Of a stretch of DNA of 64,000 nucleotides, positions 48,501-59,933 are shown piece by piece. This DNA is from Artocarpus heterophyllus (Eukaryota; Streptophyta; Magnoliopsida; Rosales; Moraceae), in contig JAJQZP010000249.1 in NCBI GenBank assembly GCA_025403435.1, positions 186,001 to 250,000 of the forward strand, in the 5' to 3' direction. The number at the start of each line of letters is the position of its first letter. Position 1 is the stretch's first letter. Position numbers and translations under genes: made by a program. Below the pieces are notes generated by a model. It was not told the origin of the DNA, ran no database searches, and worked only from the letters and a program-made list of their open reading frames with translations.

Positions 48501-49501
48501 ATGTGGTTTTTCTACTGCTCTATGTAGATGATATTTTGCTAATTGACAGTAACATTGGGGCATTGTCATCAGTCAAATTATGGTTGACCAAGCAGCTTGA
48601 CATAAAAGACTTGGGAGAGGCTAATTTTGTTCTTGGTATCCAGATCTTTCGGAATAGGATGAACAAAATGATGGCTTTGTCCCAGGATGGCTGCATAGAT
48701 AAAATTCTCAAGAGGTTTGCAATGTCGGATTCCAAGAAAGGTGGGCAACCATCTAGGTCTGGAATTACTCTTTCTAAGAAAGACTCTCCAAAGTCTTATG
48801 AAGAAAGAGAATACATGAAGAAGGTGCCTTATGCTTCAGCAGTGTGCAGTCTCATGTATGCTAGGCTTTGCACACTACCAGATATTAGTTATGCGGTAAG
48901 TCGATTTCAGGCCAATCCAGGACCGAACCACTAGGTTGCAGTTAAGCATATTTTCAAGTACCTGAGAAGGACTCGAGGGTATATGCTTGAATATTCGGGT
49001 AAGGACTTGACTCCTCTAGGACATACAGACTTAGATTTTAAATCCTGTCTAGATTCTAGGAAATCGACTTTGGGTTTTGTGTTTACTCTGGGCAGCGATG
49101 CCATCAGTTGGAGAAGTGCCAAGCAAGATTGCACTTCATATTCAATGATGGAGGCCGAGTATGTGGCAGCTAGTGATGTTTCGAAAGAAGCAGTGTGGCT
49201 CTACAAGTTCCTTGGGGATCTTGAGGTAGTTCCTGGTATGGATAAGGCGGCATCACTATACTATGATAACAGTGCAGCGATAGCTAATGCTAAGGAACCA
49301 AGATTTCACAAGAAGAGTAAGCATATTGATTAGAAGTATCATGTAATAAAGGACTTCGATGAGGGCGGGCATGTCACGATGTGCAAGATCACGTCAGAAG
49401 ACAATTTAGCTGATCTATTTATGAAGACACTTACTGGGAGAGTCTTCGAGAAGCATGTGGAAGCTATGAGGATGCGAGATTTGTCGTATTTAGTCACTTA
49501 G
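45556..49501 (+). pseudogene. Element E gag-pol, dead
   Basis: Starts at ATG 45556 ([20 protein letters not shown]) and ends at the natural TAG 49499-49501. Gag with a zinc knuckle ([14 protein letters not shown], last Cys lost) spans 45895-46434. Integrase parts are at 46633-47076 and 47100-47400, RT at 48200-48934 (YVDD near 48521-48532, DVKTAFVNGYLDES near 48270), and RNase H at 48983-49333. Stops occur at about 45728, 45872, 46432, 47075, 48158, 48410, 48933 and 49331. Frame changes lie in the integrase region near 47215-47240. It is full-length, so it decayed by point changes rather than truncation. Confidence 0.92.
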
Positions 49502-49502
49502 T

Positions 49503-49515
49503 GCAAGTGGGAGAT
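49503..49515 (+). other. Polypurine tract of element E
   Basis: GCAAGTGGGAGAT directly before the 3' LTR. Confidence 0.85.
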
Positions 49516-51556
49516 TGTTAGACATGTATGCCCTAAGGAGTAAAAATATAATATGTTTTTGGAGACATGTTTATCAATAAAGAATTTATTTATTATTTAT
49601 ATACCAAATCTTGTCCTCTTTACGTTCATATTTGTTAAATGTATGTTATGCAAACTATAGTCTGAGACTGTCGGTTGTCGGTCTAAACCTTTAGGAATTG
49701 GGCATATGATAGATAGATTATGCAAAATACACGATTCTTAAGGTGATTGTCTAAATCATAAGATCCGCAATCGAGGGAATAAAGTTAGGCGCTTTATTCA
49801 TGTAAAGATTGTTATGTTGTCTATATCCCTATTGGGAGATGGTTTGTCTTTACCATCAGATGTGGACTCCATGAATAGAAACATTGGCACGTTGTCATAG
49901 GTAACGATGTGTTGGATCGGGATATAAAGTGAGTTTGTTCGGATTAATGATTCTATCTTAGCAAATTGATTCACTTTAGACAATCATTTGTATTGTATCT
50001 TAATCCTGAGATGAATAATAGGCTCGTTGTCTTGACTTGTGTCTTTTGATGTACCAAAGGGTGACACCCACATCTTTATAGTGGTATGCATGTTGGTACG
50101 TTGGAGGCATGACTCTTAATAGCGTAGACCTGTTATTCATAGATATGGAATCCATAGCTCCTCTTTAGGATTAGTGATATCCTCTTATATGCGTTATCCT
50201 ATAATTGAAAAACTAGAGCACTCAACCATTTGGATACATAGGTGCAACCAAATGGTATACTATCTTTGGATGGTAAGTTTTTCGATGGTGAGATAATGGA
50301 ACGTAAGATAAAAAAAAAATCAAAAAGGTAAGACAGAACTTGTCCTTAAGTCGATTATGGATAATCCTATGGGGAGACGATACATCATGATATGTCATGG
50401 AGACTTAGCTATACGGGCTTCGTAATTCTATGTAGTTCGAGAGTGCAGCTCCAAACTTTTAGTGAAGTAGCGTTGGAGTTGATAATTATGAAGTGTATAT
50501 TTAGGATATTGGGTTTCATAATTATCGAGAGCTTGAACTATATAGGTCCATTTGGTCAATTTTGCTAGCTCACAACATCCTATAACGATACAGCGTGCTT
50601 TTTTAATAATTAGTGACTTATGTGAGATTTATTAGATTGGTTGAAATTTGAAAGAATCAAATAATTCATGTCTCTTTATCGGTTGAATTAATTATGTGAT
50701 AAAATTGATTCAAGATAAACTTGTTGAATTATTGGGATCGGATAATTCTTGTCTGTTTATCGGTTGATTTAATTTTGAATAAATTAGATCAAGATAAACT
50801 TGTAGAATTATTACGAATTCATTTATTTTCTTAGAGATTATCTAGATAAAGTTGTTTTAATTAGATAACTTCTCTATTGGGTTATTTGAATTAAAACTGA
50901 GACTTTATCCTATAGAATCTCTGGTGAAAAATAAAAGATTCGCTGGGATTTTTGTTCAGCAGTTCGACCTGCCGATCCTCATGTTCGGCTTGCCGATGGG
51001 CAAGTTCGGCTGCCTATTATGTAGTTCGGCCTGCCGATGAGCGAAGGATAAGATCACGCGTTTTTACGCAGATTTTTTCAGATATTGATCCAAACTTGAT
51101 TCTAATTCTAATTTTTGAAACCTAATCTAATAAGGACTGACCCCAGACCCAACCTCTATGAATAGGGAATAAGTTTTAAGAGTTATTCAGATTAGTTGAG
51201 AGATTAAGAGTGATACTATATTGGTGAGCATCTGAAAACTCCTTGAGAGCTCTTGTTCACAAAGCACAAACATTGGCTTTGGGTTCTCTCGATTGGTTGG
51301 AAGGAGAGTCACCTGGTGGAAGAGCTGTACGTGTGAGCGCACACTCACTCTGATCGTTGATAGAGAATAGCAAAAAAGACCAGTTGGTTGAGACTCTTCT
51401 GGAATGTTACTCCTCTTCACGCTTTGCTGGGGTTCTTCGGCAATCAAAGGTTAATAAGATCTGGTTAATTTATGCACATAGCATGTCAAATTTGTGTTTT
51501 AGAAAATACTCTAATATAAAATTTTTACAATTCTGCTGCATGTTATTTTTCCAACA
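49516..51556 (+). repeat. 3' LTR of element E
   Basis: 2041 bp, TGTTAGACATG to TTTTCCAACA. Palindrome units start at 50964, 50985, 51006 (one base deleted) and 51026. The TATA box has become TATGAATA (51157-51164). Confidence 0.92.
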
Positions 51557-51561
51557 TAACA

Positions 51562-53261
51562 AACATAAGCAAACATACAACAATAATTTAGTAAGATAAC
51601 ACAATTATGTAAAAATATCTAAATGTGTTTATGTGTCAAAACCTTGAAAATATCACAATCTTACAACAATAATTCCAAACTCAAAATTCAACAAGCTCCT
51701 AGGAAAGTCATGCCAAATTCAATCAGGAACACAGAACCCCTCTTGATTAATATATGCCATCCAAGACCCATATGATCCAGCATATATTAATAATCGTTTC
51801 TTTGACCATTAATTTTATTAACAGAGCTCATAGGGAAGGTTAATAATAAAATTGACATGAGTGTATAACCATTGTTTCAATATTTTTTTCGTGATTTATA
51901 ATCACCACCTAGGGGTATGTAACCATAAATCATGCTAAAATACCTTATCCTCTTGGATATCCAATCTAATACATGATAGAAATCTCTTCTTAGGGGTTGG
52001 GCCTGCCATGTGCTACCTATGGACTAACGATGGAGGCCTTAGGTCCTCTCTTCTAAAACCTTCTCCCACTCAATCTTTTGAAATCAAGGTTTTATTTTAA
52101 AATACATCCATGAACAATTTTAATTAAGCGACACCCCCTATTCTATATGGCATGTTATCAATATACATGTTATAATGCAGACAAGCAAAGCAATCAAGCA
52201 AAACTACAAGCAAAATAATAATTAATAACTGTAATATTATGGTTCCACCTTGGAGAATAGAAAATAAAGATTACAAGAGAATAATTGAAACATATTATCG
52301 ACTCTTCATCCTTGAATCCTCAAGCTGTATCATTCTTCATGTAATCCCTATCTTCAAGTCTTCAATCTCGCATAGATCGAATACTCCATATTTTCGGTCA
52401 TATCCAAATTTAAATGTTTCTCAGAATTGTTCCAAAAATAAAATTAAAACTGTATCTAAAATTGCATCTTTTTTGGAAAAATTTGCAACTTTCTATCGGC
52501 AAGCCGATCATACAAATCAGTCTGTCAATCTTTTCAGGTCTTTCTGTCGGCAAGCCGATCATACAAATTAGTCTGCTGGTCATGACTCTTCGGCTTGTCG
52601 ATCTTTTCAGGTCGACCTGTCGATCTTTTCAGGTCGGCCTGCCAATCATGACAGTTCGGCCTGCCGCCAGAGCCACCTGATTTCTACCCCATTGACGGTC
52701 TGCTGAACCTCACATCCGACCTACTGATTTGTGACCATCAGCCTGCCGAACTGGAGGGTTCGGCAAGTTGACCGAGTAGAAACCACCCTTTTTTAGAAAA
52801 TACAGTTTCTAATGCAATTTATCAATTTTATTTTCAACAATTCAAAAACATAAAATTAGAAACTCAAGAAATACTTGGGAGCGCCATCATCTATCTTCTA
52901 GATCCGTCTTCTCCAAATGATTATTTAATTACAAAATTCTTACAAATTTAAAATTAAATAATAATTCTTAGACGGAGATGATAGTCTGCTATCTAATTAC
53001 TTGAAAAACCTAGATACACATTCTAACTATTAAGAAACCATAACCAGTATAAATTAATTAATTAATAATTAAATAATAATTTAATCAACCATAATTAATT
53101 ATTAATAAACATTCACCACATAATCTATGACAACATATAAAAATATATAAAAACCTAGAGTATCAACTGTCTATAAAATTAAATTCAAGCGTAGGAGAGA
53201 TCAAGATCACATGATTTACATATATAGTACAATCACAAACTCGTAAATTTATGTAAAAACC
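51562..53261 (-). other. Leader of element D (beyond insertion E)
   Basis: Continues the D leader after element E up to the primer site. The palindrome array at about 52497-52765 is decayed and partly rearranged, with a duplicated TCGGCAAGCCGATCATACAA block (52497 and 52552). The donor-like site survives (CCCAA|GTATTTC on the minus strand, 52874). The acceptor near 41877 has changed from TGTAG to TGTTG. Confidence 0.6.
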
Positions 53262-53276
53262 ATGACTCTGATACCA
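53262..53276 (-). other. Primer binding site of element D
   Basis: On the minus strand TGGTATCAGAGTCATGG follows the 5' LTR, again the initiator tRNA-Met type. Confidence 0.88.
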
Positions 53277-53278
53277 AT

Positions 53279-55296
53279 TGTTGAAAAAATAGTACGCAGC
53301 GAAATTTTAAAATTTTATATCAGAGTATTTTTTAAAACACAAGTTTGACACACTATATGCATAAATTAACCAGATCTTACCAACCTTGTAAATGTCGAAA
53401 AGCTTCCTCAATCAGTGAAGATAAGTAACGTTCTAAAAGGACTTCAACCAACTGGCCTTCTTTGTAATTCTCTATCCACGATCGGAGTGAGTGTGGGCTC
53501 ACACGTATAGCTCTTCCTCCAAGCGACTCTCCTTCCAACCAATTGAGAGAACCCAAAGCTAGTGTTTGTGATTTGTGAACAAGAGCTCTCAGGGAGTTTT
53601 AGAATCTCACCAATAGAGTTTCACTCTTAATCTCTCAATTGATCTAAAATACTTATGAGACTCACTCCATTTTTATAGAGGTTGGGTCTAGGGTCAGTCC
53701 TAATAAGATAGGGCTCAAAAATTTGAATCAGAATAAAATTCGGATCAATATCTAATGAAATCCGTGTGAAAAAGCGTGATCTTTTTATCGCACAGTCGAC
53801 ATGCCGATCTGTCTAACAGGCATGCCGAACTTGCCCCAACCTGAGGATCGGCATGCCAAACCTACGATAAAAAACTCAACGAATCTTTTCTTTTCCACCC
53901 GAGATTCGATAGGATAAAGTCGTAGTTTTAATTCAAATAACCCAATAGAAAAATTATCTAATTAAAACAACTTTATCTAGATAATCTCTAGGAAAATAAA
54001 TAAATTTATGATAATTCTACAAGTTTATCTTGATTTAATTTATTCAAAATTAAATCAACTGATAAACAGATAAGAATTATCCGATCTCAATAATTCAACA
54101 AGTTTATCTTGAATTAATTTTGTTAGAAAATTAATTCAATCGATAAACAGACATGAATTATTTAATTCTTTCGAATTTCAGCCAATCTGATAAATCTGAC
54201 ATAGGTCACTAATTATTAGAAAAATACGCCGTATCGTTACAGGATTTTTGTAAGCTAACAAAGGGGACCTAATGGACTTATATAATTCAAGCTCCCGATA
54301 ATTATGAAACCTAATATGCCAGATATACATTTTATAATTATCAACTCCAACGCTACTCCACTAAAAGCTTGGAGTTGCACTCTCGAACTATATAGAATTA
54401 CGAAGCCCGTATAGCTAAGCCTCCATGACATATTATAGTGTATCGTATCCCCATAAGATTATCCATAATCGGCTTAAGGACAAGTTCTGTCTTACATTCT
54501 CGATTATTTTTATCTTACGTTCCGTTATCTCACCATCGAAAAACTTACCATCCAAAGACAGTATACCATTCAGTTACACTTATGTATCCAAATGGCTGAG
54601 CGCTCCAATTTTTCAATTATAGGATAACGCATATAAGAGGATATCACTACTCCTAAAGAGGAGCTATGAATTTCATATATATAAATAACAGGTCTATGCT
54701 ATCGAGAGTCATGCCTCCAATGTACCAGTATGCATACTACTATTAAAATATGGGTGTCATCCTTTGGTACATCAAAAGACACAAGTCAAGACAACGGGCC
54801 TACTATTTATCTTAGGATTAAGAAGCAATACAAATGATTGTTTAAAGTGAATCGATTTGTTGAGACAGAATTATTAATCCAAATCAATTCACTTTATGTC
54901 CCGGTCCAATACATCGTCACCTATGACAATGCGCTAATGTTTCTATTCAAGGAGTCCACCTCCGATAGTCAAGATAAACCATATACCAATAAGGATATAG
55001 ACAACATAACAATCTTTGCATGAATAAAGTGCCCAACTTTATTCATTGATTACGGATCTTATGATTTAGACCGTCACCTTAAGAATCATGTCTTTCGCAT
55101 AATCTGTCCATTATATGCCCAATTCTTAAATGTTTAAACCGACAGTCTCAGACTTTTGTTTGCTTAACATACATTCAATAAATATAAACGTAAAGAGGAC
55201 AAGATTTGATATATAAATAATAAATAAATTCTTTAATGATAAAAATGTCTCAAAAACATATTATATTTTTACCCTTTAGGGCATACACGTCTAACA
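53279..55296 (-). repeat. 5' LTR of element D
   Basis: A 2018-bp LTR running in element orientation from 55296 (TGTTAGACGTG) to 53279. Palindromes remain at 53796 (TCGACATGCCGA), 53817 and 53848. A TATA-like stretch (CTATAAAAATGG on the minus strand) lies near 53668-53679. Confidence 0.88.
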
Positions 55297-55847
55297 ATTG
55301 GAATCTAATTTAACCAGAATTATTTGAATGTGAATTATCCTAGTTAATGCAGATAATCACATAATCCTACATTGTGATTGGCTAGAATTTGAATATTCTT
55401 CTGATTGTGATAGACGTGCGCAGTGATAGGGAAATCACTGTGATTGGAGTGCAAGACTAGAAAGAAGAGAGAGAAAAATCTTCTCCTAATCATGATAGAC
55501 TTCTACCTCCCCATGTAAACTCTATAAATAGGTGTATCTCCTTCTCATTTATGAGAAGTAAAAAGAAAAGAAAAAAAAAGAGTGCTATTGGTGGTTCTTT
55601 TAGAGTGAGAAAATTAGAGTGAGGTTTTTTATTGAGTTGTGCCCACACACACCACAACTAGAAGGAAAAGACATAGCATTGAAGATCTGATGGCTGAGAT
55701 TTTCAATCAAACGTGCTGCTTTTGGTTCATCAACATTTACATTTAATTAGAATTCTATTTATTATTTATAGCAACATGAGTGTGTTTCTGTGTAATTAAA
55801 TTTTTTTTAAAAAGTTTCGCTGCATCACCAAGTCAATATTTTCAACA
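55297..55847 (+). repeat. Solo LTR F, part 2
   Basis: Resumes at ATTGGAATCTAA. It holds the TATA box TATAAATA (55523-55530) and ends TTTTCAACA. The first five bases (ATTGG) are probably the target duplication made by element D. Confidence 0.78.
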
Positions 55848-55852
55848 AATAC
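55848..55852. repeat. Target site duplication of element F (right)
   Basis: AATAC directly after ...TTTTCAACA, matching 35955-35959. Confidence 0.78.
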
Positions 55853-56424
55853 AAGGGATAAGATTAGATTTTATCGAGTAAATTAGAAAACATAATTCCA
55901 TAAATAACTCAATATGAAGATCTTCTTATATATGACTATCAGTTGATGTGATTAGAACTTACTATATTTTAAAGGAAATTATTTAGCCGTTCATATCAAA
56001 TCATGTATCTCAATCCTATATAATCTCAATATGTACAATAAGCTCATTTAATGACTCATTGTATTAACGGTTCGAATAAGATTGTTTTATTTTCAATGAA
56101 AATGACCTGCGCTAGTAATGCTTAATTAAAGATTTCATACGTTGATTAAATAATTAATTAATTATATATGAGTAACTATTTCAATTATCATCCTTTAGTA
56201 TTATCCTTTTATATATAACACTTATATATATTATTTAAGATCACATAAATAAGGTCAAAATTTTTATAATATTCATAAGACATTTAAGATACATTTATTT
56301 ATTAATAAATATATGCTTTTCAAAAACATCTTCCTTGACATATAAAGTAACAAAGCGTTTCTTTTTCAAAGCCTTGGGAATAAAGAAACGACGAAACGTT
56401 TCCGTTTGAAGAATTTTTAGTTCT
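55853..56424. other. AT-rich spacer right of the second nest
   Basis: No coding or repeat structure recognised. The right end (56290-56424) could hold the promoter of the putative gene that follows: TATAAAG at 56341-56347 is a weak TATA candidate. Confidence 0.4.
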
Positions 56425-56827
56425 TTGGTTGATTTTGCTCTGCCTCTTTTCCCGTCTCCCTTGCTCTCCTTCGTCACCTTCTTCTTCTGCCTCTTTTACC
56501 TTTTTGCTTTTCCCCTGACCTTTATCGCCTCCTGTGCCGGCGGTGCTTCCGTTCTTTGGCTCTTCCTTCTGGGCCCTTTTTCCTCTCCTTTCGTTGGTTC
56601 TGTGGTGCTCTCGCGCCCAAATTAGGCTAGATAGGAGTGCAGGGAAGGGTCTGATCAGAGGCTGGGCGAGCCCATTTTTCCCCCCTTTGTTCAAGAAGGT
56701 TTGCGTTTCCTCTCATGATTTCTCTTTTCTCTTCTTCTTCTCGTTTGTCTTCCTTTGGATTTCCCTTTGAATCGGGTTTCTGATTGCATTTACAGTTCGT
56801 TGCCAAATTCATTTTTTTTCCCAGAAA

Positions 56828-56914
56828 ATGTTCCGATTCATCCATCATCCTTCGCACCAAGATGCACTACTTCCTTCTTCGGGAGAAAAGGAAGTGAATG
56901 AGAACAACTCTTGC
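56828..56914 (+). CDS. Putative first coding exon of an unrecognised host gene
   Basis: An ATG at 56828 opens a short frame (MFRFIHHPSHQDALLPSSGE...) ending at a donor-like TTGCG|GTATGC at 56914/56915. It is preceded by about 400 bp of C/T-rich, comparatively GC-rich sequence (56430-56820) of the kind seen in plant 5' UTRs, and followed by T-rich intron-like sequence. No domain was recognised. Against it: the exon is short, no downstream exon could be confirmed, and the 5' part could equally be non-coding. Long minus-strand frames over the same stretch (56320-56694, 56627-56860) look like complements of C/T-rich sequence. Confidence 0.28.
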
Positions 56915-58138
56915 GGTATGCTAAATGGGACTCAAAATTAATACAATTCAAATGATATTTAAATGTACCAAGAATTTATAACAATGCTAGGATGAAATTG
57001 AAACAATTTTATTAAAGCAATGGTACATGCTTTAAAGTAAAATCAGAAGAGCTTTCCTAAAATGCTGTGGTGTTATTGCCAAATACTTCTAATGGCTTTA
57101 TTTGTTTATGTTTTGTTGGATAAAGTTTAAGCTTTGATATGCATGTGTCCTAGAGTTTTCTTGCGGCAGTTTGTATTTGCTCACGTCCTAATTCAAATGA
57201 TTTTTCTCCGTCAATAGTCATTTTATGTTTCATGATTATGCGGCCCATTAATATTTGTTTCACCTCTTCTGTTGAGGGTAGTAAGGTTGCACCATGGCCT
57301 CCTATCACACACTGATGGAAACGGAGACTGAGTGCTGACTGTATTCACGGCGTTATTTCTTCTAAGTGATGTTCTTATTTGCGGGTTTATAGATGCTTAT
57401 TTATTTATTATTTTTTTTTTTAAGCATGCCTGGAAGAGCTGTATTTCTTGTTAGCTGATATCTGGAATTTGTCCCTTCCCATGTGGCTGTATGCAGTTTC
57501 ATTGCATCTGAAGCTTCAACCATCACCTTATTAACTTACTGCATAGAACTTTCTGATTTGCATTCTATGTTCTTGTTCCTTTTCTTTGTTGGATGGATTT
57601 CTGCTCGAATTACCCTTGTTTTGTTAATTAGCTTTTAATGGATTAGTAAAAATACTCCTTGGTCCCAGAAAACATCAGTAGAGAACTCATAGATTTTAAT
57701 AACGCATCCAAGAGAGCTATATAAATATTTCAAGAATTTTCTTGTGTCACTTTTTTTTTTGGGTCATTCTAGGTCTCATGTAAAACTAAATTGTCATGCC
57801 CTATCACTTTTGCCTCGTTATCTCTGCATCTTTCTAACTTTTTTTTCCCCGTGTTTGGATATCTTTCTACTTTTTAATTAGAAGGTTGCTCATGTGCCTT
57901 TTTGTCTTTGTTACTTTCGCCTTGGTGTGGATTATATGAGTTTCTTTTTTGAATTTACTAAGCCTCCTTATGTAGATTGGCTAAGATTTGGCTCCCAAAC
58001 TGTCCATATGCGTAGAATGCGAGTTCTCCAAGAAAGAAATCATTATTTTACTGTCAAAATCCTTGGCTTGTTTAGTTGCTACATATAAATCTAATAGGTC
58101 AGAGACAGGGTCCGGTGAACCTCACAAAGCTGGTGGTT
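56915..58138 (+). other. T-rich, intron-like sequence
   Basis: T-rich sequence with scattered stops in all frames and a base composition typical of plant introns. It may be the first intron of the putative gene at 56828. The short frame at 57894-58088 has no recognisable content. Confidence 0.35.
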
Positions 58139-58146
58139 TTCGTTTC
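58139..58146. repeat. Target site duplication of element H (left)
   Basis: TTCGTTTC; seven of eight bases match 62568-62575. Confidence 0.8.
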
Positions 58147-58159
58147 TAGAGATGCAACA

Positions 58160-58532
58160 AAGGGCCGGCCCGAGCCCGTCCTGATATAGTGACGGTCCGG
58201 CACTGTTCATGGCCCATAAATACTTGTAGGCTGGGCCGGGCCAATATGTGTTGGCCCATGGGCCGGCCTGGCACGGCCCATGGAAAATCATGGGCCGGGC
58301 TAGGCTGGGCTGGGCCTGGGCCGGCCCGGTCCGGCCCGTCTAGGCCCACAATGGGCCGGCCCATCCCGACCCATCTAGGCCCACAATGGGCCAGCCCATC
58401 GGCCCAGGTTGGGCCGGCCCATCTAGGCCCATAATGGGCCGGCCCATCCCGATTCACAATGGGCCAGCCCACCGGCCCAGGTTGGGCTGGCCCATCTAGG
58501 CCCATACAGGGCCACAATGGGCCCATTGTGAC
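58160..58532. repeat. Left subterminal GGCC-rich repeats of element H
   Basis: Tandem variants of TCTAGGCCCACAATGGGCC and GGGCCGGCCCATC; TCTAGGCCCA recurs near 58339, 58373, 58422 and 58495. hAT transposases are known to bind short subterminal repeats. The long open frames here on both strands (58146-58526 minus, 58189-58434 plus) are repeat artefacts. Confidence 0.85.
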
Positions 58533-58540
58533 CCAATTTC

Positions 58541-58580
58541 ATATATATATATATACATATATATATATATTTAGATATAT
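58541..58580. repeat. (AT)n microsatellite
   Basis: A run of AT dinucleotides with a few interruptions inside element H. Confidence 0.85.
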
Positions 58581-58639
58581 TTTTTCATGTTCATTTACGG
58601 GTGAACATGGCTGAGTATGACCTTCCCCAGTAAGTCATG

Positions 58640-59530
58640 TAAGGCTCATTGTAAGTCATGTATTGTCACATCAAAAGACTATACATTTAATATATATATT
58701 ATTTAATACATATAAGAATTAAATATTATATAATATATATACATGCCATATTGACCCGTGAATGAATAATTGAATATGCCATGAGATTTCCCCAATGCAA
58801 TCACATCACAATACGTCTGCCAAGTTCTTTTTCTTCCCTTTTCATTTCTTTTTATTTTTTTTTATTTTTTCCTCGTAGGCATGCTTTGCTTTTGAAAAGT
58901 AAAGTTGAGAATCAGATGTTGAATCTGTAGGTTATGTATTATCACATCAAAATACTATACATTTAATATATATATTATTTAATACATGTAAGAATTAAAT
59001 ATTATATAATATATATACATGCCATATTCACCCGTGAGTGAACATAGCATTAGATCTCCTATGCACATCACATTGCAATAGGCCTGACAAGCTCTTTTTC
59101 TTTTCTTTGCATTTTTAAAATTTTTTTCTTGTAGGCATTGTTAGTATGTGTAGAGCTTAATTATTACCCTGACGCAGATTGCCCATACGCAGAGGTTGTA
59201 CGCGGATCGACCTTCGCGGTAAGGTCGACTTGGTTGGAAGGGGGTGGTAAACCCCCTTCCCAGGGGTTGTAGGGGGCGGAGCCCCTTGGGCAAAAAATTT
59301 ATATGCAAGTTTATTTTACATAAGGGTAATTTAGGTTTTTTTACATAAGGCATGCTTTGCTTTGGAGAAGCAAAGCTAAGAATCAGATATTGAGTCTATA
59401 GGTCATGTATTATCACATCAAAATACTATACATTTAATATATATATATATTATTTAATACATATAAGAATTAAATATTATATAATTTATGCATGCCATAT
59501 TGACCCGTGAGTGAACATGGCATTAGATTC
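58640..59530. repeat. Three direct repeats in the 5' part of element H
   Basis: Units of roughly 160-270 bp share CATGTATTATCACATCAAAA, CTATACATTTAATATAT, AAGAATTAAATATTATATAA and CATGCCATATTGACCCGTGA. They start near 58654, 58932 and 59403. Two are preceded by GGCATGCTTTGCTTT (58879 and 59348). The second and third are separated by a GC-rich foreign-looking block at about 59140-59330. Confidence 0.85.
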
Positions 59531-59532
59531 CT

Positions 59533-59933
59533 CTATGCAATTATAAAGGGGCAGGCTTAACATAGAGGCTCAGAAGGAAGGCCTGTAATGTGCAAAGCTG
59601 AGACGTTAAGTCTTCAGTGAATTGTCTAATCAAGTTACACTTGAAAGAAGAAAGATAAAAAAAAGATTTAAAAAATAAAAAAATAAACTTTTTTACCTAT
59701 AAATAAACGTAGAACATTCACAGAGATACTCATTCAACAAACTTCTAAGATCTTATGTATTGTCTTATTTTTTAGATTACTTAGAGTTCTTCAGAAAGGA
59801 AAAAAAACTTGAAGGTATAATTTATTTCATTTGTTGTTCATTAATTTTGTATTGTTATAAGTTAATTTTATTGTGTAATTATTTTATTTAATTTTTATGT
59901 TACGTTAATTTATTGTTATTTTTTATTGAAGCT
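59533..59933 (+). other. Upstream region of the hAT transposase
   Basis: AT-rich non-coding sequence before the transposase start. An acceptor-like TTTTATTGAAG lies just before the ATG at 59934, so the 5' leader may have been spliced. No promoter could be fixed. Confidence 0.4.

Larger units (their letters stand above)
41899..51556 (+). mobile_element. Element E: Ty1/copia retrotransposon nested in element D
   Basis: A plus-strand element of 9658 bp with both LTRs, primer site, leader, gag-pol and polypurine tract. It sits in the D leader about 30 bp upstream of the D gag start. The target duplication is TACCA (41894-41898) against TAACA (51557-51561), with one mismatch. Its LTRs differ at many sites and in length (1984 and 2041 bp), and gag-pol is dead, so it is clearly older than element B. 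Confidence 0.92.
37333..55296 (-). mobile_element. Element D: Ty1/copia retrotransposon, decayed, hosting element E
   Basis: A minus-strand member of the A/B/E family. Its own parts are 37333-41898 and 51557-55296. The 5' LTR (53279-55296) is complete. The 3' LTR (37333-37911) lost about 1.4 kb of its middle and the last 40-odd bases at the outer tip. Gag-pol is dead. ATTGG follows the right end; at the left only ATT of that duplication remains, because the tip and part of the duplication are deleted. Confidence 0.87.
35960..55847 (+). mobile_element. Element F: solo LTR of a sister copia family, interrupted by D
   Basis: F's own sequence is 35960-37332 and 55297-55847, about 1.92 kb. It begins TATTAGGATT (from TGTTAGGATT) and ends TTTTCAACA. 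The 5-bp target duplication AATAC is present at 35955-35959 and 55848-55852. No internal retrotransposon sequence of its own is present, so it is a solo LTR left by LTR-LTR recombination. It shares the layout of the A/B/D/E LTR (TTCACTTTAATAATCAT; GTGGAGTGACACCGAAGTT; TATAAATA at 55523-55530; TTTCGCTGCAT near the end) but has diverged and lacks the palindrome array. Confidence 0.8.

Noticed and set aside
56320..56694. Minus-strand frame rich in Lys/Glu near the putative first exon
   Set aside because: The complement of a C/T-rich stretch yields Lys/Glu/Arg codons by composition alone; no domain and no supporting context.
58146..58526. Proline- and glycine-rich open frames on both strands at the left end of the hAT element
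   Set aside because: They are translations of GGCC-rich subterminal repeats; similar frames appear at the other end (62283-62628).
59141..59353. Minus-strand 70-codon frame in the hAT leader
   Set aside because: It covers the GC-rich hairpin block and adjoining AT-rich sequence; no family recognised.
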